Below are positions 6,414 through 13,168 of a stretch of DNA of 14,947 bases, piece after piece (within the stretch, counting starts at the first letter, position 1; each line of letters opens with the position of its first letter). The translations under genes and the position numbers were made by a program. The notes beneath the pieces are model-generated. The model did no database searches. It saw only the letters and a list, made by a program, of their open reading frames with translations, and was not told the DNA's origin. Source of the DNA: CAYZEZ01 sp964477295 (GTDB taxonomy: Bacteria; Bacteroidota; Bacteroidia; Bacteroidales; SM23-62); NCBI GenBank assembly GCA_964477295.1, contig CAYZEZ010000106.1, forward strand, positions 1-14,947, given 5' to 3'.

Positions 6414-8990
6414 TCAGGCAGAATTTCGCTCAGCGTTTATGATACCGAATGAGCATCGCATGGCCAGTTTTTCATAGACTTTTTTCACATCCTCATTTAC
6501 ACCTGTTTCTTCACTTTCCCTGATCATCTGAAGCGCATATTGCTGAATGGTCAGGAGTGGTAATTCAATACGTTGTCTCATTTTAACAGACAATTGGTTT
6601 GCGGGCCTGTCAGCCATAAGATTAGTTGAACCGGAAAGACGTAATAAATATTTCCTGGTTCGCTCATATTCATCATGGATCATGTTCCATAGTTTACCAT
6701 AACGCTCATGATCGGAAAGGTGTGCCGTCAGCGGGAAAAAGCATTTGGTCATTGCCATTTCACAATTATCCATAAGAGATTTGAAGAATAGTGAATGATG
6801 GTATAGCTTCTTAATTGAACTCCATTGCCCCTCCGCTTCAAGATGCTCAAATGCAGTTCCTACACCATAATATCCGGGCAGGTTTTGTTTCAGTTGGCTC
6901 CAGGCTCCTACGTAAGGTACTGCCCGTAAATCTATAAGGTTTAATTTTCCTGGTTTTCGTTTGGAGGGACGACTGCCAATATTGGTTTTTCCATAATACC
7001 TCAAAGGACTGGCATAGTCGAGGTATTCCAGGAAATCGGGCATGTTTTTGAGGATTTTGTGGGCCTCATAGCTTTCAGCTGCCAGTTTTTCAATTAATAA
7101 ATCTTCATCCGGGGTGAGAGTGGGTTCCCATGATGAAAAAACCGAATTCCACATGCCCGCATGCATCAGCTGTTCAATGTTATACCTTGCCGAGTCGATG
7201 GTGCCAAAGTTGGAACTGATCGTCTGTCCCTGAATAGTCAGTTGAATTTCTTTATTGGCGATGTTTGATCCCATGGATGCATAGAACTGGTGGGTCCGTC
7301 CACCACCTCGAGCGGGCGGCCCGCCACGGCCATCGAAAAAGACAACCTGGATTCCGTACTCAGCTGAAAGTGCACTCAGGGCTTCTTTGGCCTTGTATAT
7401 GCTCCAATTGGCCATCAGGTACCCTCCATCCTTGGTCCCGTCAGAGTAGCCCAGCATGATAGTCTGGATGTTCTTCCTCCTGTAAAGATGCTTTCTGTAT
7501 GGTTTAAGTTCATACAATTCTTTCATCACATCGTGAGCATTGACCAGGTCATCAATGGATTCGAAAAGGGGCACGAAATCCACCCTGATCCTGCTATTTT
7601 TCCATCCGGCCAGGAGAAAAAGACCATACACCTCTATGACGTCCAGAGCAGAGGTTGTATGACTGATGATATAGCGGTGGCATCCATCTTCACCGTTTGA
7701 TTCCTGGATTTTCTTGACAGAAGCAATGGTTTCAAAAGCATTCCTGTAGATATCCTGTCCTTTTGGAGCGGGTCGTGCCTGACCCTTAATCTCCATCAGG
7801 ATTTTAATCTTCTCGTCATCCCCGAGCGCGTCATAATTATCCGGAAGTAAATCAGAATTATCTGAAATGGATTTTAAAATCGTGGAATGAACTGAGCTGT
7901 CCTCCCTGATATCCAGGGAGGCAAAATGAATTCCGAAAAGCTCTACTTTACTGATCATATCTTCTACATGATTGAGGAAAAGACCTTCGTGAACATCGAT
8001 CAGGATTTGCCTGATGTTTTTTAAGGAATTCAGTATTTCTTCCCGTGATATGCTTTTCCTCTTATCGTGCTTCAGAATGCTTTCGTAAAGCCTTTTTTCG
8101 AGTAATGAAACCTGCTGATATACACCTTTAAAAGTAAGCCTCCGTTTCAGGTTCCTGACATCATTATAATAGCAGGTAATAATTGCATTCCGTAAGGCCC
8201 TGGAAACGTTAATCGGCGTATCAGATTTAACATTCGGATTGCCGTCACGGTCCCCTCCTGGCCAGAAGCCGAGCCGTATCAACCGGTTATTGTCAGGAAT
8301 TATTTCCGGGAAATGTTCTTTCAGATTGGACAGGATTTCACCCGCTGCAAAGTAAAAAATATTCTTAAGATACCAGATGAGGTTAATTGCTTCATTGAAT
8401 GGGGTAGGTTTTTCACTTTTAAAAAATGGTGTTTTCCCCAGTTGTTGTAAATAGCTGTTTACAAGTAAGGTGTTATCGCTTTCAATGGCTTTGGCAAGGT
8501 CGTTGATAATGATAAGTACCTCACTGGGATAAAATTGTGTGGGATGGGCCGTGAGGACCAACCGAACAGAGAAATCCTTCAATTTTTCAGCCAGCAAGGG
8601 CTCTGCCTCGTGGTGAACAACCTCCGATTGTAAATGATTAAGGGTTCCGGAGCCGTTCATGTCATTGATCTTTGAAAAGGATGCATCTTCAAGGGCATCG
8701 AATAATACCACCTGACGCTCGGCATATTGCACAAACCTGAATAACAGGTCGATAAATTCGGTTTCAGTCCGGTAATTTGTATATTGTTCAAGGAAAGTAC
8801 GAACAATCTCAACCGGATCATTCCCATTATTAAAGCCTTCTTCACAGTGCAGAAGAAAACTGGATACCAGGACACCGGTTTTCTCAATCCGGTGAAACGG
8901 CAATGCTGTAAAAAGACTGTTATAAAGCTGAAATTTCAGCCCTACTTCATTATTAAAATTATTCAGCAGGTTGTTTTCAATATGTTCCAT
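6414..8990 (-). CDS. ppc: Phosphoenolpyruvate carboxylase (divergent Bacteroidota type)
   Basis: An 858-residue cytoplasmic enzyme (E. coli 883) that carboxylates PEP to oxaloacetate, replenishing the TCA cycle. Motifs appear in the normal order: VLTAHPTQ (145-152) with catalytic His149; GFWPGGDRDGNPN (241-253); SLDIRED (358-364); GYSDGTKDGGY (514-524) with Lys520 equivalent to E. coli Lys546; DGRGGPPARGGG (553-564) with Arg555 and Arg561 equivalent to Arg581 and Arg587; and the C-terminal ERNSA, matching the RNTG end with its aspartate-binding Asn. Departures: the usual Arg pair after HPTE is replaced (HPTQFYPSE), and the His before GRGG (E. coli His579) is Asp553. I recall HPTQFYP as usual in Bacteroidota enzymes, so the first is probably clade-specific. 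It lies 39 bp after the FAD oxidoreductase and 49 bp before the rhamnosidase, an unusual place for an anaplerotic enzyme. Confidence 0.93.
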   Translation of the reverse strand: MEHIENNLLNNFNNEVGLKFQLYNSLFTALPFHRIEKTGVLVSSFLLHCEEGFNNGNDPVEIVRTFLEQYTNYRTETEFIDLLFRFVQYAERQVVLFDALEDASFSKINDMNGSGTLNHLQSEVVHHEAEPLLAEKLKDFSVRLVLTAHPTQFYPSEVLIIINDLAKAIESDNTLLVNSYLQQLGKTPFFKSEKPTPFNEAINLIWYLKNIFYFAAGEILSNLKEHFPEIIPDNNRLIRLGFWPGGDRDGNPNVKSDTPINVSRALRNAIITCYYNDVRNLKRRLTFKGVYQQVSLLEKRLYESILKHDKRKSISREEILNSLKNIRQILIDVHEGLFLNHVEDMISKVELFGIHFASLDIREDSSVHSTILKSISDNSDLLPDNYDALGDDEKIKILMEIKGQARPAPKGQDIYRNAFETIASVKKIQESNGEDGCHRYIISHTTSALDVIEVYGLFLLAGWKNSRIRVDFVPLFESIDDLVNAHDVMKELYELKPYRKHLYRRKNIQTIMLGYSDGTKDGGYLMANWSIYKAKEALSALSAEYGIQVVFFDGRGGPPARGGGRTHQFYASMGSNIANKEIQLTIQGQTISSNFGTIDSARYNIEQLMHAGMWNSVFSSWEPTLTPDEDLLIEKLAAESYEAHKILKNMPDFLEYLDYASPLRYYGKTNIGSRPSKRKPGKLNLIDLRAVPYVGAWSQLKQNLPGYYGVGTAFEHLEAEGQWSSIKKLYHHSLFFKSLMDNCEMAMTKCFFPLTAHLSDHERYGKLWNMIHDEYERTRKYLLRLSGSTNLMADRPANQLSVKMRQRIELPLLTIQQYALQMIRESEETGVNEDVKKVYEKLAMRCSFGIINAERNSA

Positions 8991-9029
8991 TGACTCTCAT
9001 TCGTTTCCGAAGGCTTAATCCCGGGTAAT

Positions 9030-10685
9030 TTATTCTTTATACTCCAGGATTTGGCCATCCTCAATTAACTTTGAACGTATTTCTTCATAGGACAGGTCGT
9101 GGATCCCAACCTTCCTTTCTATTGCCATGGCTGCCAGGGTTCCTGCACTTTGACCAAGTATCATAAATACCGGTTCCATCCGGATCGATCCAAAAGCAAT
9201 ATGGGAACTTGATACAGCTACCGGGACGAGTAAATTAGAACATTCATCCTTTTTTGGCAGGATAGAGCCCAGTGCGATCCGGTAGGGGATTGGCGGACGT
9301 ACTCCAATATCGCCCTCATTCTGGACAAACCCATCTGGTTTGATGTATCGCTGGATGTTATGTGAATCCATGGTATAAGATCCCATCCCGATCGACTCAT
9401 CCACAAGGCTGCAGTCCATAATCTCATTTTCTGTCATCACAAATTCCCCGATCATCCTGCGTGCTTCACGAACATAGATCTGGTGCGGCCAGTGCCCGTT
9501 ATCTAAAAACTCATCCTTTGCCAGGCCCCATTGTTTCATCTCGGATTGGACCTCCTCCGGGATACGTGGATCATTGGCAATGAAATACAATAATCCTTTC
9601 TGATAGGTTTCATGTTCCCTGATGATTTCCTTCCTGCGTTTGTAACTGGCTTCAGGGTAATCATAATTCATCCCGATGTTGTCAAAGCTAAAGGGGCCGT
9701 GATTATTCACATCGGTCTTTGCATTTGGAATAAGATCGAATTTATTGAAGGTTTGTCTCCAGCAGGCATCATATACTCTTAATAACAGTTCATACTGTGT
9801 GGAATCGTAACCTTCAGGTTTGGCAAAGGGTATACGGTTTGCTTCAACCTTTGTCAGGCAGGTCCTGAAACAATAAGCCTGTACCTTGTTGTCTCCCGCA
9901 CCCTTTTCACCGGGAGGTTCTGTTGAAATCCTTGCCAGTACACCGCTTGCCGGATCGCCGGGGACAACGTACGGACTGATTTGCATATCATCAAAATGGT
10001 GAGTGTGGTGTAAAACACCCACCTGAATACCGTTCCACTCTTCTCCATACACCGAATTAGCTTCACGTCCAACAGTATAATTCACACCGGCGGCAGCCAT
10101 CAGGTCTCCCTCGTAGGTTGCATCAACAAATACCTTTCCTTTATACGTTTTGCCACATAATGTGGTTATTGAGAGTATTTTGCCTTTTTTCATAACAACC
10201 CCTTTCCCGCGATCCAGCCACTCATCCCGGTTCACCTGGATATTGTAATCCGACACGAAATCATTGAAAACCAGTTCCGCAATGTGGGGTTCGAAGATCC
10301 ACATGGTCTTAAGGTCACCGTCGATGGCCGGCGTTCCCTGCCCGGTGTTCCCATATTCTTCCTTCTTCTGCCATTTCCATGTTTCAGGTTCCTGGTAGTA
10401 CCGGTAAACACGCTGATAAAATTCCCTTGATAATCCGCCGATTACACCCTTATTCCCGGTATCGGTATAGCCAAGTCCCGAAGAGGTGAGACCTCCTAAA
10501 TGAATATCAGGACAAACAATGATGACCGATTTGCCCATTTTTATGACCTGGACAGCAGTGGTAATGGCAGCTGAGGTTCCTCCATAAATTATTACATCCG
10601 CCGTATATGCATTCTCTTTTTCATTTATACAACCGGCAAGAAGCATAGCTGGAATTACCAGGAGGCCCGTTAGTAGTTTTCTCAT
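9030..10685 (-). CDS. Lipoprotein FAD-dependent oxidoreductase
   Basis: A 551-residue protein from the ATG at 10683-10685. This start is chosen over an in-frame ATG 24 codons upstream because it opens a perfect lipoprotein signal (MRKLLTGLLVIPAMLLAGC, lipobox LAGC, Cys19) and forms an ATGA overlap with the preceding gene. The mature protein carries an FAD Rossmann start DVIIYGGTSAAITTAV (30-45), GGLTSSGLG (64-72), a second FAD segment FVDATYEGDLMAAAG (186-200), and the C-terminal cofactor-closing region FGSIRMEPVFMILGQSAGT (498-516). This layout fits the FAD_oxidored (PF12831) group common in Bacteroidota polysaccharide loci, where a redox step on a sugar or sugar acid is suspected but substrates are mostly unknown. 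Being a lipoprotein, it is likely anchored facing the periplasm, so the electron acceptor is unclear. Confidence 0.82.
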   Translation of the reverse strand: MRKLLTGLLVIPAMLLAGCINEKENAYTADVIIYGGTSAAITTAVQVIKMGKSVIIVCPDIHLGGLTSSGLGYTDTGNKGVIGGLSREFYQRVYRYYQEPETWKWQKKEEYGNTGQGTPAIDGDLKTMWIFEPHIAELVFNDFVSDYNIQVNRDEWLDRGKGVVMKKGKILSITTLCGKTYKGKVFVDATYEGDLMAAAGVNYTVGREANSVYGEEWNGIQVGVLHHTHHFDDMQISPYVVPGDPASGVLARISTEPPGEKGAGDNKVQAYCFRTCLTKVEANRIPFAKPEGYDSTQYELLLRVYDACWRQTFNKFDLIPNAKTDVNNHGPFSFDNIGMNYDYPEASYKRRKEIIREHETYQKGLLYFIANDPRIPEEVQSEMKQWGLAKDEFLDNGHWPHQIYVREARRMIGEFVMTENEIMDCSLVDESIGMGSYTMDSHNIQRYIKPDGFVQNEGDIGVRPPIPYRIALGSILPKKDECSNLLVPVAVSSSHIAFGSIRMEPVFMILGQSAGTLAAMAIERKVGIHDLSYEEIRSKLIEDGQILEYKE

Positions 10686-11092
10686 GATAACATATTCTTT
10701 ATATTGTTGATTTTGTTTTCCCTGTCGATTGAATATGTTCTGTCCCGGGAATTGCATAATTCATAAATGTTCAAAGCCTTTTCAAGGTAGACCCGACACA
10801 AATCTGGTTCGGTACTCATCCCCATTTCACTGAGGAGATCACCAAGAAGCTCAATGTTGGGCTCCCTCATTCCGTCGATTTTCATCAGGTAGTCTTCAAT
10901 CGCTGAAGGATCAAGTTGCAAAAACTCATCCATTTCAAATCCGATTTCACGGAACATCTCATTCGCCTCCTTTAACTGGTAATCGAACTGGTTGGGCAGT
11001 TTTTCCTGCTTCACGATCAATTTTTTAATGATCATCTGGAGCATCAAACCGATTTTTTCGATTTCCCGCAATAAATAATCTTCTCTTTGCAT
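10682..11092 (-). CDS. Small helical protein of unknown function
   Basis: A 136-residue, probably cytoplasmic, all-helical protein beginning MQREDYLLREIEKIGLMLQM. It has no signal peptide or strong membrane segment. The N-terminal helix is amphipathic and Lys/Glu-rich; the C-terminal half (LCRVYLEKALNIYELCNSRD, residues about 98-117) resembles a single TPR-like helix pair. The start pattern faintly recalls the DUF6483-type proteins of other bacteria, but I cannot confirm this. Its TGA overlaps the ATG of the FAD lipoprotein by 4 bp, so the two are translationally coupled. Its own ATG shares a base with the stop of an upstream degraded reading frame (TAATG), hinting at a once longer operon. 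Function unknown. Confidence 0.75.
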   Translation of the reverse strand: MQREDYLLREIEKIGLMLQMIIKKLIVKQEKLPNQFDYQLKEANEMFREIGFEMDEFLQLDPSAIEDYLMKIDGMREPNIELLGDLLSEMGMSTEPDLCRVYLEKALNIYELCNSRDRTYSIDRENKINNIKNMLS

Positions 11093-11442
11093 TAATATTC
11101 TGTTAATTTGCCATATTGAGTGTTACCTGTATTTGAAATATCAATATAGGATAAATATTTGTTGTTATTTATAAATGGAAAGCAATCATTGCATTTTTTA
11201 TTTACATATCTCCCTTGCTTAAACCTTTCAGAAAGGTGCTTGAATTTATCCCATGCTCTATGAGCTGCTTATTTCCCATTCCTCCACTTCACCTTCTGTC
11301 ACAATGAATAAAGGATGTGGATCAATATTTGTCTCATGTTTCAACTCATCTCAATAAAATTATATATAACAGGCTTAAAATCAAAAGGTGGAGGTTGGTT
11401 GAATACTGCGAGCGCATTTCCAGTAGCTTGCTGCCGGGAGAT
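11092..11442 (-). pseudogene. Frameshifted remnant of an unidentified gene
   Basis: This stretch has no intact gene, but three successive minus-strand pieces read like protein and join into one chain by small frameshifts. Piece A (11442-11341) contains FNQPPPFDFKPVIYNFIEMS. Piece B (11344-11258) contains LKHETNIDPHPLFIVTEG followed by EVEEWEI. Piece C (11268-11092) contains RAWDKFKHLSERFKQGRYV, then NKKCNDCFPFINNNKYLSY, and ends KLTEY. A to B needs one missing base, B to C one extra base, so A and C share a frame. Piece C has no ATG, GTG or TTG, and its TAA overlaps the next gene's ATG as TAATG, the signature of a former operon neighbour. The CNDC pair could be a metal site. I do not recognise the family. 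Alternatives are sequencing indels in a live gene, or coincidence. Further traces may continue towards 11519 but are not clear. Confidence 0.42.
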
Positions 11443-11516
11443 TCAATGCAAAGAACTTCATCTGAAGGCTATCTGCCCGGTATAACCAGGACTCACAACA
11501 GCAGCAAAGTCTAAGC

Positions 11517-12611
11517 TTATTTTTTGATCAGCATATAAGAGGCCTGGCTCTCATTGGAAAATACACTGATTATATAAACACCGGCCGGGTAATGCATAAC
11601 ATTTATTCTGAGCAGGCCATTTTTATTTTTTTGATAATACAGTTCATTCCCGGTTAAATCTGTGATCCGGATGGTGCTATCAATAAAGGATTCCGGAACA
11701 TTCAGATACAATAGGTCATTTACAGGATTTGGCCAGTATTCAATTCTTGTATGATCAGGAGTTCCTTCTGTATTGTCTGAAATTGCCAGCATGGAAATCT
11801 GAATGGTAGTATCAGTCTCCAGAAAGAAGGATCCATCCCGTTCCTCGTAGCCATCCTTGCTGATCAGATAGCTGTAATTTTCCAATATTGGAAGCTGACT
11901 GAAAAGCGCTTTGCCGATTGAATTGGACAGCACCGTATCTCCGTATATGACAACAATGGCATTGTTGACAGGGGTAATATCTTCTTTCAGATAGAATTTA
12001 ACATCTGCATGGGTTCGGATTAAATAGAACAGGATTGTTGTATCGGATGTGAGGATTAAGGTACCCTGTCCTTTATGGTACGACGTCTTATTAAAATGAT
12101 AATCTAATGCTCCCGGGGGCAGGGTGAAATTTGCTTCTCCCTCTGTATTAGTTACCTCGCTGTCTGAACCCAGGGTGACATTTACACCCCAGAAGGGATC
12201 GCTGTTTTCCTGATCCACCAACTTCAGGGTAATATTTATCAAATTTGCTGCAAGGGAGATATATATTGTAGTATCACTGTAAATAACCAATTGTTGCTGG
12301 TTTAATGGGAAATAATCTACCTGTTCAATGTTGAGAAAAAAGCTTTCGGGAACCTCATTAATTGAGGCCTTGCCATATCCATCCGTTGTTTTCATTTCAC
12401 CATAAATCTCAACATTACAGCCAGGTATGGCATTGCCGGTTTCTGCTTCTCTGACTGTAATATTAACATTAAATGAACCGGTACCCTTTGGTCCGGACAA
12501 CCTTCTGTCAAGCTGATCGAGATAAAGTGACCAGGGCCTTAAATCTTCACCTTTCCCCGGCCCTTCAAGGAAATCCCTGGGTGTGGATACCATAGCGTTT
12601 AAATACTCCAT
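11517..12611 (-). CDS. T9SS-sorted protein with three beta-sandwich repeats, 5' truncated
   Basis: The 364 readable residues are the C-terminal part of a secreted cell-surface or extracellular protein. Residues 1-45 (including GEDLRPWSLYLDQLDRRLSG, 21-40) look like the end of a catalytic or binding domain I cannot name. Then come three carboxypeptidase-regulatory-like repeats at about 47-121, 125-198 and 202-276. Each has a V-x-I-Y/L-G strand, a T/N-x-x-G-x-A turn, and ends in a DTTI strand (113-116, 190-193, 267-270). Residues about 289-364 are a type IX secretion type A sorting domain: YWPNPVNDLLYL (292-303), ITDLTGNELY (316-325), YPAGVYII (341-348), ending LIKK. No signal peptide exists, and the frame closes with a TAG 14 codons upstream of the ATG, so the N-terminus has been lost at the junction near 12.6 kb. 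Confidence 0.72.
   Translation of the reverse strand: MEYLNAMVSTPRDFLEGPGKGEDLRPWSLYLDQLDRRLSGPKGTGSFNVNITVREAETGNAIPGCNVEIYGEMKTTDGYGKASINEVPESFFLNIEQVDYFPLNQQQLVIYSDTTIYISLAANLINITLKLVDQENSDPFWGVNVTLGSDSEVTNTEGEANFTLPPGALDYHFNKTSYHKGQGTLILTSDTTILFYLIRTHADVKFYLKEDITPVNNAIVVIYGDTVLSNSIGKALFSQLPILENYSYLISKDGYEERDGSFFLETDTTIQISMLAISDNTEGTPDHTRIEYWPNPVNDLLYLNVPESFIDSTIRITDLTGNELYYQKNKNGLLRINVMHYPAGVYIISVFSNESQASYMLIKK
12570..12611. other. Head-to-head breakpoint joining two N-terminally truncated genes
   Basis: The minus-strand T9SS protein and the plus-strand SusD fragment both begin here in mid-protein, and their open frames overlap (the minus frame is open up to a stop at 12651-12653, the plus frame back to a stop at 12523-12525). 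SusD-like sequence (FKYSIGKN) is readable from 12598, and T9SS-protein sequence (STPRDFLEGPG) from about 12590 leftwards. No insertion sequence or obvious long inverted repeat lies at the join. It is either a real inversion or deletion breakpoint or an assembly misjoin. Confidence 0.6.
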
Positions 12612-13155
12612 TGGGAAAAATGTATTTGACCAGGATGCTAATTTTATAGTCTACCGTGCTGCCGGTATCCATCTTTATATGGCTGAACTTTATACCTGGT
12701 GGGCCTATGACCGGGGAGGATTTGTCAGCCCCTTCACTTCAAATGCAGTCGATATTGTTAATGATGGAAGTAATTACAGTTCAAGGGGTGACAGATCACA
12801 GCAGGGAATCCGTGGACGTGTAGGATTGGGTGGCGGATATGATGGGATAAGGGTGGCGAATATCATTTATCAGCATGATCCGTACAATAATAAAATAATA
12901 GGATATACCGACTTGACCGGCAACCTGTTAGCCAAACAATTATTTCTCGAAGAAGAAATACTGGATGAAAGAGCCAGGGAACTGGCCTTTGAGGGGGAAC
13001 GGTTTTATGACCTGATGCGGGTAGCTAAAAGGAGGCAGGACCCATCTTTCCTGGCAGAAAAGGTTTCGGCTAAATTTCCTTCCGGTCAGCGTCAACAGAT
13101 TTATAATTATTTATTAGACGAAAGTAACTGGTACATCAACTTTTTTAAGGAATAA
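12583..13155 (+). pseudogene. RagB/SusD C-terminal fragment
   Basis: About 190 residues matching the C-terminal third of a SusD-type outer-membrane glycan-binding lipoprotein (full length usually 500-650). Recognisable parts are KYSIGKNVFDQDANFIVYRA with IHLYMAEL just after, the conserved segment where SusD proteins return to the TPR-like scaffold; EEEILDERARELAFEGERFYDLMR, the near-invariant family hallmark; and the ending LLDESNWYINFFKE, a common SusD terminus. It lacks the lipoprotein signal, the N-terminal SusD domain and any SusC/TonB transporter upstream. The only usable start is GTG at 12583, inside the breakpoint. It is very unlikely to work as it stands. The stop lies 13 bp from the convergent GH31 stop. 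It probably belonged to a SusC/SusD pair in a polysaccharide utilization locus. Confidence 0.8.
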
Positions 13156-13168
13156 ACCTGTACAGGGA

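Noticed and set aside
10686..10757. Upstream start of the FAD oxidoreductase adding 24 residues
   Set aside because: The extension would bury the lipoprotein signal peptide and overlap the upstream gene by 76 bp; the downstream ATG gives a perfect lipobox and ATGA overlap.
11180..11200. GCAA-TCA-TTGC followed by a T-run as a plus-strand terminator
   Set aside because: The stem is four base pairs and no plus-strand gene ends there.
11223..11237. Inverted repeat ACCTTT-CAG-AAAGGT as a terminator
   Set aside because: The stem is only 6 bp with no T-tract on either side, and it lies inside the likely coding remnant.
11317..11514. 65-codon plus-strand ORF in the 11.1-11.5 kb gap
   Set aside because: It is low in protein-like pattern and lies opposite the minus-strand pieces that read much more convincingly as coding; taken as a shadow.
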